From Streptomyces sp. PCS3-D2 (GTDB taxonomy: Bacteria; Actinomycetota; Actinomycetes; Streptomycetales; Streptomycetaceae): a stretch of 64,000 nt of DNA. The number at the start of each line of letters is the position of its first letter. Position 1 is the first letter of the stretch. Made by a program: the position numbers and the translations under genes. The notes under the pieces were generated by a model that worked only from the letters and a program-made list of their open reading frames with translations, was not told where the DNA came from and ran no database searches. Where the stretch lies: the NCBI RefSeq assembly GCF_000612545.2, contig NZ_CP097800.1:6626001-6690000 (forward strand), given 5' to 3'. Of this stretch, positions 49,437 through 58,286 are shown piece after piece.

Positions 49437-49460
49437 GGACAGGGCCGATCGGCCCTGTCC
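49437..49460. promoter_or_regulatory. 24-bp perfect palindrome, DevR/OsdR-like box
   Basis: Half-site GGACAGGGCCGA is repeated as its exact complement, with no spacer. It is 76 bp upstream of the response-regulator start and 224 bp before the CBS-BON gene, so autoregulation is plausible. Shares GGCCCTGTCC with the boxes at 46182 and 49590. Confidence 0.65.
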
Positions 49461-49589
49461 CGGCCGCCGGCGCGGTGGAGCACCGCGGAGGTTCCCTCCC
49501 GGACCCGCGCCTCGAGGGTGGTTGGCGGGTGGGCCGCCGCGCCGGAGGGGCCGCGTCCCGGAACGCGGAGGACGGCCGGCACCGCGGCC

Positions 49590-49609
49590 GGGCCGGTCGG
49601 CCCCTGTCC
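49590..49609. promoter_or_regulatory. DevR/OsdR-like box upstream of the CBS-BON gene
   Basis: GGGCCGGTCGGCCCCTGTCC, 75 bp before the ATG at 49684. It shares the GGCC-n-n-CGGCC core and the CTGTCC tail with the other boxes of this island. Confidence 0.5.
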
Positions 49610-49683
49610 GGTGGATCCCGGTGCGGCGCAGGCTGGGGTGGTCGGAAAGGCCGGAAGGGGCGAGCGTGCCGGAGGCGAGGTAC

Positions 49684-50286
49684 ATGATGAAGACACCCCT
49701 GGTGGGTCAGGTGATGACCCGCGACGTCGTCGCGGCCCGCGCCGGGACGTCCGCGAGGCGACTGGAACAGCTGATGGACCGTCACCGGATCGGCGGCGTG
49801 CCCGTGGTGGACGAGGACGACAAGGTGGTGGGTGTGGTCTCCCGCACCGACCTCACCCGCAGGCCGGGTGAGTCCGGCCGGGCCGCGGGCCCTGTGGCGG
49901 CCGCCACACTGATGACGACGCCGGCCGTGACGGTCCATCCGGAGCAGCGAGTGGCCGAGGCCGCCCGTGTCATGGAGCGCAGGCACGTCGACCGGCTGCC
50001 GGTGGTGGACGAAGAGGACCGTCTCATCGGCATCACCACCCGCCGCGACCTGCTGAGGGTCTTCCTGCGGACGGACGAGGAGATCCGCGCCGAGGTCGCG
50101 GCGGAGATCACGTCCCGTCTGCCGCCGTCCGCCGACGACCTCCTGCGGATCCACGTGCGGGAGGGCGTCGTCACCCTCCACGGGCTGCCCTGCTCCACCG
50201 CCGATCCCTTCGCCCTGCTGCGAGCGGCCTGGCGGGTGGACGGGGTGCTGGGCGTCGTGCCGCGGCTGACCACCGCGCCGTCATGA
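49684..50286 (+). CDS. CBS-CBS-BON domain protein
   Basis: 200 residues from ATG 49684, preceded by GGAGGCGAGG. First CBS domain ~8-60 (VMTRDVVAARAGTSARRLEQ, VPVVDEDDKVVGVVSRTDL), second ~75-130 (LMTTPAVTVHPEQRVAEAAR, LPVVDEEDRLIGITTRRDLL), then a BON domain ~140-195. CBS pairs bind adenosyl nucleotides and BON domains may bind phospholipids or protein partners. Such proteins are common in actinobacterial dormancy regulons. Soluble by sequence. It is divergent from the response-regulator gene, with two dyads between. Confidence 0.92.
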   Translation: MMKTPLVGQVMTRDVVAARAGTSARRLEQLMDRHRIGGVPVVDEDDKVVGVVSRTDLTRRPGESGRAAGPVAAATLMTTPAVTVHPEQRVAEAARVMERRHVDRLPVVDEEDRLIGITTRRDLLRVFLRTDEEIRAEVAAEITSRLPPSADDLLRIHVREGVVTLHGLPCSTADPFALLRAAWRVDGVLGVVPRLTTAPS

Positions 50287-50650
50287 CGACCCGGCGCCCC
50301 GCTGCACCGGAGCCGGTCCCCTCGCCAGGGCGGACCACCAGGACGGGGCACCCGGCATGGGCGGTGACCCGCAGTGCGACCGGTCCCGGCGGAAGCCGCG
50401 GGAACCCTCCCGCCCTCCGGTGCCCCACCACGACCACAGCGGCTTCGGGCGAGCGGCGTACGAGCTCCGGGGCGGGCGGGACCGGCCACTCCACCGCGTG
50501 CAGGATCCGCAGGGTGCCATCGTGAGCCGTCGCCTCCGCAGCGGCCGTCCGTACCACCGGCACCAGCTCCCCCCCAGCCCCCCGGCGTCGACGACCCCGA
50601 CCACCACACCCGCTCCCGCGCGGCGGCTGCCCCGGATCCTGCGGTTCCAC
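50287..50650 (-). pseudogene. Remnant of a universal stress protein (Usp)
   Basis: The minus-strand frame reads AAAEATAHDGTLRILHAVEWP, then directly ELVRRSPEAAVVVVGHRRAGG and VALRVTAHAGCPVLVVRPGEG. These are the first third and the last third of a Usp domain; the ~55 residues normally between them are missing. The usual N-terminal VVVGVDGS appears in another frame (AGAGVVVGVVDAGG) just upstream, so a frameshift also occurred. An intact Usp is ~145 residues. The gene is therefore decayed or heavily shortened. Usp genes are typical of DevR/OsdR islands. Confidence 0.6.
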
Positions 50651-50741
50651 ACATAGCGGCGGCCGCCCCCGCGCCTACTCGGCGCCCGAGCGGGGAACAA
50701 TACAAAAAAGAAGTAAAACGTCATCTTTGTGGGTGATTGTC
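50651..50741. promoter_or_regulatory. AT-rich segment upstream of the SPFH gene
   Basis: Bases ~50698-50731 form an A/T-rich island (CAATACAAAAAAGAAG, then TCATCTTTGTG) in otherwise very GC-rich DNA, ending next to the SPFH start. It probably contains the promoter. No exact -35/-10 pair is assigned. Confidence 0.4.
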
Positions 50742-51632
50742 ATGCTGCAAGGGCTGCTGGCCGCTCTGGTCGTGGCGGGCGTCGGCGCGGTGCTCTACGT
50801 GGCGGCCGCGGCGCGGGTGATCAGACAGTACGAGCGGGGGGTCGTGCTGCGCTTCGGCCGTTTGATGGGTTCCGTCCGCGGGCCCGGCTTCACCATGGTC
50901 GTTCCCGTGGTCGACCGGATGCACAAGGTGAACATGCAGATCGTCACGATGCCGGTGCCCGCCCAGGACGGCATCACCCGGGACAACGTGACCGTGCGGG
51001 TCGATGCGGTGATCTACTTCAAGGTCGTCGACCCGGTGGACGCGATCATCCGGGTGGAGGACTACCGGTTCGCCGTGTCGCAGATGGCGCAGACCTCGTT
51101 GCGCTCGATCCTGGGCAAGTCCAACCTCGACGAGCTGCTGTCGAACCGGGAGAAGCTCAACCAGGGCCTGGAGCTGATGATGGACAGTCCGGCCGTCGAG
51201 TGGGGCGTGACCATCGACCGGGTCGAGATCAAGGACGTCTCGCTGCCCGAGGGCATGAAGCGTTCCATGGCACGGCAGGCCGAGGCCGACCGCGAGCGGC
51301 GCTCCCGCCTGATCAACGCGGACGCCGAGCTCCAGGCGCCCAAGAAGCTCGCCCAGGCGGCGGCGGTGATGTCCGAACAGCCGGCCGCGCTCCAGCTGCG
51401 GCTCTTGCAGACCGTCGTGGCCGTGGCCGCCGAGAAGAACTCCACGCTGGTCCTGCCCTTCCCCGTCGAACTCCTGCGCTTCCTCGAACGCGCCGGGGAC
51501 CATCACCAGGACCGGACTCCACAGCCGTCGCACCGGACGGCGCCGCGGACCGAGGGCGGCCCGGTGGACGGCCTGTCCCCGGTCGACACCCGGCCGTCTC
51601 TCGCGGGACTACCCGAGGCGCTGGGGAGCTGA
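50742..51632 (+). CDS. SPFH/stomatin-like (slipin) membrane protein
   Basis: 296 residues from ATG 50742; TTG 50727 and GTG 50733 in the same frame are alternatives. One N-terminal helix (LLAALVVAGVGAVLYVAAAA) precedes the SPFH domain, recognised from YERGVVLRFGRLMGSVRGPGF, VDRMHKVNMQIVTMPVPAQDG, ITRDNVTVRVDAVIYFKVVDP, MAQTSLRSILGKSNLDELLSNRE and WGVTIDRVEIKDVSLPEGM. A coiled-coil helix follows and the C-terminal ~45 residues are disordered. Slipins assemble in the membrane and scaffold other proteins. No NfeD partner is next to it. Common in stress islands; precise role unknown. Confidence 0.93.
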   Translation: MLQGLLAALVVAGVGAVLYVAAAARVIRQYERGVVLRFGRLMGSVRGPGFTMVVPVVDRMHKVNMQIVTMPVPAQDGITRDNVTVRVDAVIYFKVVDPVDAIIRVEDYRFAVSQMAQTSLRSILGKSNLDELLSNREKLNQGLELMMDSPAVEWGVTIDRVEIKDVSLPEGMKRSMARQAEADRERRSRLINADAELQAPKKLAQAAAVMSEQPAALQLRLLQTVVAVAAEKNSTLVLPFPVELLRFLERAGDHHQDRTPQPSHRTAPRTEGGPVDGLSPVDTRPSLAGLPEALGS

Positions 51633-51887
51633 CGAGCAGGCGCCCCGGGCGGGAACCGGGGCGGGCGGCCCTGCCCGGGGTGGGCCGGTGCCCGTGCGGA
51701 CGAACCGGTCGCGAAGGTCTCGCCTGGGTGTCACTGCTGGTCACCGCAGCCCTGTACCTGCGGGGCCGGTACCGCGACCGGAGCTCACCATAGGGCGGTA
51801 CGCAGCCGCCACGGCGCCACCGGGAGGCGGGCGTCGGCCCCGTCCCGGGGTTCCCCCGTCGGTCTGCGAGCGGAGCCGGGACGGACC

Positions 51888-53246
51888 TCAGGGCGCAGCC
51901 GTGGTCCAGTGGCCGTCCAGGGCTTGCCCGACGCTGTCGGCGAGGTCTGTCAGGCGGATCCTGTCGCCCGGGTGGAGTTCCTGCGTGGCGATGGCGGACC
52001 GCAGCCGCGCGAGGTGCTCGGCGACGACGGGCCGCTGCTCGGGTCCGCTGTGCCAGGCCAGTTCCCGCAGCAGCATGGTGACGCGGGACAGGACCGCGGC
52101 ATCCGCCGCACCGTAGTGCAGCGGCTGGTCGACGGCCAGGTGGAGGAGTTCGGCGAGGGTCGCCCGGCGCAGTACGACGCGGACCCGGCCGCGGTCGTCG
52201 CGCAGGCGCCGGGGCGAGAGGTCGCGCTGTGCCATGGCGCACAGCAGCGCGGAGGAGTGCGAGAGGGCGTGGATCGCGGTGGTCGGATCGTTGACCCCGG
52301 GAGACAGCGCCCGGGTGGCCACGTCGGTGAGCTGGCGCAGACCGAAGGAGATGTCCTGATCGGGAGTGCGTTCGGGCGTGGTGCGCAGCGCACGGGCCGT
52401 CCGCTCGATCAGGAGGCGCCGCGTGTCCGGAGGGAACGGGGTGCCGGTACGGGACCAGGCGACCCCGGCGGGGGTACCGGCGATCAGTGAGCTTCCCGGG
52501 CACCGGTCGATCAGGACGACCGCGTCCGCCTCGATCGCCGCCGCCAGGAGTGCCTTCTCGTCCACGGCGGCCAGGAAGCCCGAGGTTCCCGCGGACAGGG
52601 ACAGGGCGGTCCGGGCGTCGCCAGGGGCTTCCGGTGCCCCGGCGGCGCCCCCGGGGATGGCCGGGCGGGCCTCGGGGACGAGCCTGCGAAGGGTGTCGTC
52701 GGCGGCGACGTGCACATCGCGGAGCATGGTCTCCACCCTGATCTTGCGCGCCAGATGGGACAGGAAGGCCACGAGCGCGAACACGCTCGCCAGCGTGAGG
52801 AGGAAGGCGAGCGTGACCGAAAGCTGCGGCACGAACGGCGGTTGCCCGTCGGCCTCGGTGCGCACGGTGCGCAGTACGGTCAGGGCATAGGTGAAGGTGG
52901 CGAGGAACAGCGCGAGCGTGGCCTGCACGTAGCGGTCCTGATTGAAGGTCCGCAGCAGACGGGGGGAGAACTGGCTGCTCGCCAGCTGCAGGGTGACCAC
53001 CGTGAGCGAGAACGTCAGGGCCGTGACACTGATCAGGGAGCCGGCGATCGCTTCCAGCACGGTCCGTGCCGCCGCTGGGCCGCCCCCGAACAGGTACGTC
53101 GTGAGCGACTGCGGCACGTGGTGCCCGATCCGCATGTCCAGCCTGGGCAGGCCCACGCCCGCGGCGACGGCGAGGAGGACGCCCAGGGTCGGCAACGGCC
53201 ACAGCTGGGTCCGCAGCGTGTCGCGGGTCAGCGGACCTGCTCCCAT
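51888..53246 (-). CDS. DUF2254 membrane protein
   Basis: 452 residues from ATG 53246 (GGAAGG nine bases upstream). Four membrane helices in the first ~190 residues: LPTLGVLLAVAAGVGLP, SLISVTALTFSLTVVTLQLA (with ASSQFSPRLLRTF after it), VQATLALFLATFTYALTVL and TLAFLLTLASVFALVAFL. A cytoplasmic part continues with DISFGLRQLTDVATRALSPGVNDPTTA, the most conserved DUF2254 block. Function unknown in the family; the helices and soluble tail resemble a channel or sensor. Convergent with the SPFH gene. Confidence 0.9.
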   Translation of the reverse strand: MGAGPLTRDTLRTQLWPLPTLGVLLAVAAGVGLPRLDMRIGHHVPQSLTTYLFGGGPAAARTVLEAIAGSLISVTALTFSLTVVTLQLASSQFSPRLLRTFNQDRYVQATLALFLATFTYALTVLRTVRTEADGQPPFVPQLSVTLAFLLTLASVFALVAFLSHLARKIRVETMLRDVHVAADDTLRRLVPEARPAIPGGAAGAPEAPGDARTALSLSAGTSGFLAAVDEKALLAAAIEADAVVLIDRCPGSSLIAGTPAGVAWSRTGTPFPPDTRRLLIERTARALRTTPERTPDQDISFGLRQLTDVATRALSPGVNDPTTAIHALSHSSALLCAMAQRDLSPRRLRDDRGRVRVVLRRATLAELLHLAVDQPLHYGAADAAVLSRVTMLLRELAWHSGPEQRPVVAEHLARLRSAIATQELHPGDRIRLTDLADSVGQALDGHWTTAAP

Positions 53247-53662
53247 GGGGCGTCTTCCTTCCGGTATGAGGACAGCAGGTCCCACCTTGGGGGCTGGTGC
53301 CGCCCGGAGGTCGCGCGCACACCGCGGTCCGGGGCCGCCGCATCCGGTAATTCCCCCCAACGGGCCCCTGCCGGCCCACACGGCGCCACGGGCCGGTCGG
53401 ACGTGCCGGACTCCCCGGGTACGGCCCCCGGCCGGGCCCCGATCCGGCCTCGTGCCCGCCCTCCCGTACGCCGGGCCACGCCCCCGGGCCACCTCTCTCG
53501 GCGCGGTGGAGCGACGGCGGCCGAGTCGTAGGGCCACGATCTGCGACCCGCGACGGACACGACCGTCATCCGGGAGCCGTACGCACGCCTGCGCGCAGTA
53601 CGCCGGAGCGGCCGGCGGCCGGCGGCCGGCGGGCTTCGGGCCGTCGAGGCGTGGGCGGCCGG
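53247..53662. other. Intergenic region, 416 bp
   Basis: No gene recognised; frames on both strands are Arg/Pro-rich shadows. It lies between the DUF2254 start and the tautomerase-like gene end. A run with GGCCCGTTGGG-type sequence on the minus strand near 53360 only partly resembles the DevR-like boxes and is not called. Confidence 0.35.
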
Positions 53663-53938
53663 TCAGGGGTGGGCTCCGGCCGCGTCGGCCGCCCGGGTGA
53701 TGGCTTCACCCAGGCGCTCCCCGGTATACGCCTGGCCGCCCATGCCCCAGCCTCCGTCCGGGGCGTTGACGATGTTGATCCGGATGTCGTCGCGATCGTG
53801 GCCGGGCGTCATGAGCCCGTACGCGATGTCGGTGGCCCTCTCGATGAAGGCCGCTCGTGTCTCGACGGAGGCCAGGCCGATGTCGGGCAGCTTCAGTTCG
53901 ATCAGCACGAGGGAACGGTTGGTTCCGCCTGCGTACAC
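53663..53938 (-). CDS. Tautomerase-superfamily protein lacking the N-terminal proline
   Basis: 91 residues from GTG 53938 (ribosome site weak; GTG 53908 is an alternative). The fold is suggested by LVLIELKLPDIG, ETRAAFIERATDIAYGLM, DDIRINIVNAPDGGWGMGGQ and ERLGEAI, as in 4-oxalocrotonate tautomerase-like proteins. Those enzymes use Pro as the first residue after Met removal; here no start gives Pro at that place, so catalysis by the usual mechanism is doubtful. It lies just downstream of the copper P-type ATPase gene, on the same strand. Confidence 0.65.
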   Translation of the reverse strand: MYAGGTNRSLVLIELKLPDIGLASVETRAAFIERATDIAYGLMTPGHDRDDIRINIVNAPDGGWGMGGQAYTGERLGEAITRAADAAGAHP

Positions 53939-54042
53939 CGCCCACTGTCGGGGCGGTCGCGCGCGTCCCTTCCGGCTCCCCTGCCCCGGCCGTCGCGGCC
54001 GAAGCCGTGCCGGACGCCCTCAGCACGCGCGCGAAGACGGGC

Positions 54043-56874
54043 TCACCGGGTCTCGTGTGCGCCGTCGTGTCTGGTGGTGTAGCGGCTCGGGTCGGCGTCG
54101 AAGGCGGCCGCGCAGTGGGCGGAGCAGAAGACGTACTCGCCGGTGCCGGTCCGGCGGCGCGGCGCGGCCGGGTCCCTCGCGTCGATCCGCATGCCGCACA
54201 CGGGGTCCACGGCCCGTCGTGCGGCGGCGGCGCTGTCGGGCTCCGGGTGTTCTTCGCCAGGATGCGGGTGAGGGCCCGTGGTGTCGGGGCGGCGGAGGGC
54301 GGCAGCGCGGTCGGCCGGAGTCTCGACCCGGGGCCGGACGCGGGCCGGTGCGGCGTGCGGCAGGGGAGTGGGGCGCCAGCGGCGCAGGCGGGAGGCGTTG
54401 GTGACGACGGACAGGGAGCTCAGCGCCATGGCTCCGGCGGCGATGATCGGGCTGAGGCGGATGCCCCACAGCGGGTAGAGGGCGCCGGCGGCGAGCGGGA
54501 CGCCGACGGCGTTGTAGACGAGGGCGAAGAAGAGGTTCTGCTTGATGTTGCGCATCGTGGCGCGGGAGAGGCTGACGGCGGTGACGACTCCGCTGAGGGA
54601 ACCGGAGATGAGGGTGACGTCGGCGGCTTCGATGGCGACGTCCGTGCCGGTTCCGATCGCGAGGCCCACGTCGGCGGCGGCCAGCGCGGGGGCGTCGTTG
54701 ATGCCGTCGCCGACCATGCCGACGGTGCTTCCCTCGGCCTGGAGCCGGCGGATCTCGTCGGCCTTGTGCTCCGGCAGCACCTCGGCCAGCACCCGGCCGA
54801 TGCCGACCTGGGTGGCGATCGCGGCGGCGGTACGGGCGTTGTCGCCGGTGAGCATGACCACTTCGATGCCGAGGCGCTGGAGGGCGGCGATGGCATCCGC
54901 GGAGTCGTCCTTGACGGTGTCGGCGACGGCCAGGACCCCTGCCGGCCTGCCGTCGATCCCGGCGAGCACCGGGGTCTTTCCCTCGGCCGACAGGCGCGCC
55001 GCCTCCGCGCTCAGCGAGCCGGTGTCGATGCCGGCGGTCGCCAGGAGGCGGGGGGAGCCCACGAGAACGGTGTGGCCGGCGACGGTCGCCCTGACTCCTT
55101 GGCCGGTGACGGATTCGAAGCCGGAGACGGGGGCCGCCGGCGAGGCTGCGCCGCGATCGCGGGTGCCGGCGACGATGGCCTGGGCAAGGGGGTGCTCGCT
55201 CGGCTCCTCGGCTGCTGCCACCAGCCGCAGCAGCTCGTCCTCGGTGGTGGCGTCGGCGGTGTGGACGTCGGTGAGGACGGGCTTTCCGGCGGTGACGGTG
55301 CCGGTCTTGTCGAGGACGACGGTGTCGATCTTGTGGGCGGTTTCCAGGGCCTCGGCGGAGCGGATGAGGATGCCGGCCTGGGCGCCCTTGCCGGTGCCTA
55401 CCATCACCGACAGCGGGGTGGCCAGCCCGAGCGCGCACGGGCAGGCGATGATCAGCACGGCCACGGCCGAGACCAGGGCCAGGGTGAGGGCCGGCGGCGG
55501 CCCGAGGGTGAACCAGATGGCGAACGTGGCGACGGCGATGGCGATGACGGCGGGAACGAAATACGCCGAGACGGCGTCGGCGAGGCGCTGGATGGGCGCC
55601 TTGGACGCCTGCGCGGCCTGTACGAGGCGGATGATCTGGGCGAGCATCGTGTCCGCGCCGACCTTGGAGGCCCGTACGCGCAGGGACCCGGTGGTGTTGA
55701 CGGTGGCCCCGATGACCTGGTCCCCGGTGCGCTTGGACACCGGCATCGGCTCGCCCGTCACCATCGACTCGTCGATCGCGGAGGAGCCGGTCAGGACCTC
55801 GGCGTCCACGGGGATCTTCTCTCCGGGCCGGATCACGATCTCGTCGCCGACGGTCACGTCCTCGACGGGGATTTCGCTCTCGGTGCCGTCCCGTACGACG
55901 CGTGCGGTGCGGGCCTGGAGTCCCAGGAGGGAACGGATGGCCTCGCCCGTGCCGGCCTTCGCTCGGGCCTCCAGCAGTCTGCCGAGCAGGATGAGGGTGA
56001 GGATGACGCCGACGGCCTCGTAGTACACCTCGCGCACGTCCTGCGGAAGGAGTCCCGGGGCGAGGGTGACGAGGAGGCTGTAGGCGTAGGCGGCGCTCGT
56101 GCCCAGGGTGATCAGCGAGTTCATGTCGGCACCGCGGTGGCGCAGCGCCAGCCAGCCGGTGACGTGGATCGGCCACCCGGTGTAGAACATCACCGGGGTG
56201 ATCAGGGCCAGCTGGAGCCAGCGGTTCAGCAGCCATCCCGGTACCCAGTCGGCACCGAACAGCTCGTGCGCCATGACCGCGAACAGAACCGGAAGGGTGA
56301 GCACCGCACCGGTGGCGACCCGACGGGTCAGGTCCGCGATCTCCGCCTGCCGCTCGGCGACGTCGGCGGCCTCCGCCTCGGCCGCCGACCGCTCCACGGC
56401 GGAAGCCGGGGCCCCGCCGGATGGGCTGCCGGAAGCAGTGGCGGATGCGGTGGCGGCCCGCCCGGCGTCCGGAGGCGGTGCGGCCGATCCGGGGTCGCCG
56501 TCCGGTTCGACGAGCAGGGTGCCGTGGATCATGTTCATGCCGCAGGCGAAGCCGAACGAGCCTGGACGGTCGGGCCGCAGGTGCACCGTGGTGCGCGTGT
56601 GGGCGGGCAGCCCGGCGCTCACATGGAGATCGGGGAACACGACCCGGGAGGTGCACTCCCCTGACTCCTGCCGGTCGAAGACCAGCTCCAGCGGTGTGCC
56701 CTGCCGGACCTTGATCAGGTTCGGGCTGTAGCCGCCCCGTACGACCACGTCCACCCGCTGCACCCCGCCCTCCAGCCGGGCCGTTCCGGCCCGGCGGGGT
56801 CCGAAGAAGTACCAGCCCAACCCGCCGATCACCACGACGGCGGCCACGACGACCACCAGGTCAAGGGCGCCCAT
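54043..56874 (-). CDS. Copper P1B-type ATPase with N-terminal cupredoxin and C-terminal YHS domains
   Basis: 943 residues. Residues 5-25 form a membrane helix; ~40-122 form a cupredoxin-like domain with potential copper ligands (Cys 74, His 84, and [10 protein letters not shown] with Cys 111, Met 113, Met 115, His 117). A disordered linker runs ~125-170. The P-type core follows: TGE (373-375), CPC (478-480) for monovalent copper/silver, DKTG (D522 phosphorylated), SEHPLAQ and [12 protein letters not shown]. The C-terminal ~890-935 is a YHS domain ([22 protein letters not shown]). The core is complete, so the pump should be active. Having both a cupredoxin and a YHS module is unusual; both could bind copper before or after transport. 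Start ATG 56874 is chosen because it includes the helix. Confidence 0.94.
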   Translation of the reverse strand: MGALDLVVVVAAVVVIGGLGWYFFGPRRAGTARLEGGVQRVDVVVRGGYSPNLIKVRQGTPLELVFDRQESGECTSRVVFPDLHVSAGLPAHTRTTVHLRPDRPGSFGFACGMNMIHGTLLVEPDGDPGSAAPPPDAGRAATASATASGSPSGGAPASAVERSAAEAEAADVAERQAEIADLTRRVATGAVLTLPVLFAVMAHELFGADWVPGWLLNRWLQLALITPVMFYTGWPIHVTGWLALRHRGADMNSLITLGTSAAYAYSLLVTLAPGLLPQDVREVYYEAVGVILTLILLGRLLEARAKAGTGEAIRSLLGLQARTARVVRDGTESEIPVEDVTVGDEIVIRPGEKIPVDAEVLTGSSAIDESMVTGEPMPVSKRTGDQVIGATVNTTGSLRVRASKVGADTMLAQIIRLVQAAQASKAPIQRLADAVSAYFVPAVIAIAVATFAIWFTLGPPPALTLALVSAVAVLIIACPCALGLATPLSVMVGTGKGAQAGILIRSAEALETAHKIDTVVLDKTGTVTAGKPVLTDVHTADATTEDELLRLVAAAEEPSEHPLAQAIVAGTRDRGAASPAAPVSGFESVTGQGVRATVAGHTVLVGSPRLLATAGIDTGSLSAEAARLSAEGKTPVLAGIDGRPAGVLAVADTVKDDSADAIAALQRLGIEVVMLTGDNARTAAAIATQVGIGRVLAEVLPEHKADEIRRLQAEGSTVGMVGDGINDAPALAAADVGLAIGTGTDVAIEAADVTLISGSLSGVVTAVSLSRATMRNIKQNLFFALVYNAVGVPLAAGALYPLWGIRLSPIIAAGAMALSSLSVVTNASRLRRWRPTPLPHAAPARVRPRVETPADRAAALRRPDTTGPHPHPGEEHPEPDSAAAARRAVDPVCGMRIDARDPAAPRRRTGTGEYVFCSAHCAAAFDADPSRYTTRHDGAHETR

Positions 56875-56998
56875 GGGCTCTCGCCTCCCTTCGGCCCGTC
56901 CCTTCCGGCCTCTTTCAGCATGCGCCCCCTCGCGCTGGTGCGCGGCAGGAGGGACCCGGCCGGAATGCGGCAGGGTGACGACGGCGGTGCGGGGCCCG

Positions 56999-57370
56999 CT
57001 ACTCCATCCCGGTGATGTGGCCGCCGCTGTTGCACAGCGGGAGCGCCACCGACGGGGGCACCCTGGGGAAGTACCCGTCCAGCTTCAGCAGGTGCAGGAA
57101 GCGGGCTCCGTGTGCGCCCGAGCAGCCGATCCACAGACGGCGGCCCCTGGCGTGGAGCAGCCGGTCCGCCTCGACCAGGGGGGCCGCACCGGAGCTGTCC
57201 ATGAAGTCGATCTCGCAGAGGTCGGCCACGACGTCACGGTTTCCGGCGTGCCGGAGGGCGTTGCCGAGGGCACGTCGTATGAGGGGAGCGCTCACGATGT
57301 CTGCATCGCCATGGCAGGAGACGACATAGTGGTGGGGATGGGCGAGATTGAGCGTGAAAAGGTGCACCAC
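56999..57370 (-). CDS. STAS-domain anti-sigma factor antagonist
   Basis: 123 residues. STAS fold: [46 protein letters not shown] with the phosphorylatable Ser in DSSG, and [19 protein letters not shown]. Family members bind anti-sigma kinases when unphosphorylated. Anti-sigma kinase domains in the window are the HATPase part of the protein at 5191-7632 and a truncated version at 59459, but no physical link is shown. Monocistronic, downstream of the GAF-ANTAR pair. Confidence 0.9.
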   Translation of the reverse strand: MVHLFTLNLAHPHHYVVSCHGDADIVSAPLIRRALGNALRHAGNRDVVADLCEIDFMDSSGAAPLVEADRLLHARGRRLWIGCSGAHGARFLHLLKLDGYFPRVPPSVALPLCNSGGHITGME

Positions 57371-57551
57371 AACTCCGGGCGTGGAGTGTCCTCAGTCCGC
57401 CGGGGTCTGGGGCGGCACCTGGTTCATGCCCCCGTCTTTCCGAGGGGGGCCTGAAGCGCATGTTAGTGCCGTGTCACGGCGCCACGCCGATGACGCGAAA
57501 TAAGCATGACGATAGGACTTATGTGGTGCGCCGGTCGTCCGGCCGAGGGCT
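57371..57551. other. Intergenic region, 181 bp
   Basis: Carries the STAS-gene promoter and the end of the GAF-ANTAR transcript. No repeat or hairpin was recognised. Confidence 0.3.
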
Positions 57552-58286
57552 TCACGGCTGGAGATCGGGGACCACGCTGTTGGGGTCCGTGATCACCTCC
57601 ATGGCGATGTCCACCAGCTTGCGGTTGCTCCCGCGTGCCAGTCCACGGAGCGCCGTGAAGGCTTCGTCCAGGCTGGTGTCGAGCCGATGGGCGAGGAATC
57701 CCTTGGCCTGTTCGATCACCACTCGACTGTTGAGGGCGTACTGCAGCTGGTCCGCCAGGATCTCCTGGCGTCTCGTGGCCCGTTCCTGGAGGATGCCTAT
57801 CGTGGCGATGTCCGAGAGGGCCTGGCCGAGCGCGGCACGCCGGTCGTCGAGCGGACCGGGTTCGTGCAGGAACAGGTTGAGCGCGCCGATGACGGTGCCC
57901 TTGTGCCGCATGGGTAGGGCACACACGCCGCGGAAACCTTCCTGTCGTGCCGCTTTGGCGAATCGCGGCCAGGGCAGGCTGGCCACATCCTGAGCCGGGT
58001 CCGGATCCGTGTAGTCGACTCTGCGTCCCTCCGTGTAGCAGGCGACGCAGGGGCCCTGGTGCCCCTGCAACTGAAGGAGTTCCAGCAGGCGCGTCTTCTC
58101 GCTGGACGCGGCGATCAGGTGCAGCTCCCCCTGCGGATTGGTCAGCAGGATGCCGGCGCCGTCCACCTCCAGGAGCGACACGCAGTGCTCGGCGAGTCTG
58201 TTGAGGAAGTCGATGATGTCGAAGTCCTCGACCAGGGTGTCTGCCAGCTCCACGAATGCGGAGGCCAGGGCCTCTTCCCTGTCCAT
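57552..58286 (-). CDS. GAF-ANTAR domain protein
   Basis: 244 residues from ATG 58286 (or GTG 58289). GAF domain ~20-170 (EHCVSLLEVDGAGILLTNPQ, SSEKTRLLELLQLQGHQGPC, GFRGVCALPMRHKGTVIGAL). The ANTAR domain ~180-235 (LADQLQYALNSRVVIEQAKGFLAHRL, DEAFTALRGLARGSNRKL) binds RNA hairpins to prevent termination in related regulators. It overlaps the upstream GAF-ANTAR gene by the ATGA arrangement, so the two are co-produced. Signal unknown; Cys residues in the GAF part (GPCVACY) might bind a redox or metal cofactor. Confidence 0.9.
   Translation of the reverse strand: MDREEALASAFVELADTLVEDFDIIDFLNRLAEHCVSLLEVDGAGILLTNPQGELHLIAASSEKTRLLELLQLQGHQGPCVACYTEGRRVDYTDPDPAQDVASLPWPRFAKAARQEGFRGVCALPMRHKGTVIGALNLFLHEPGPLDDRRAALGQALSDIATIGILQERATRRQEILADQLQYALNSRVVIEQAKGFLAHRLDTSLDEAFTALRGLARGSNRKLVDIAMEVITDPNSVVPDLQP

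Noticed and set aside
51680-51793. 37-residue frame with CPCGRTG and a short hydrophobic helix downstream of the SPFH gene
   Set aside because: Weak ribosome site and no second support; left out of the gene list.
53340-53375. GGCCCGTTGGG-type sequence upstream of DUF2254 as a further DevR-like box
   Set aside because: Only half of the dyad fits; not enough to add to the set.
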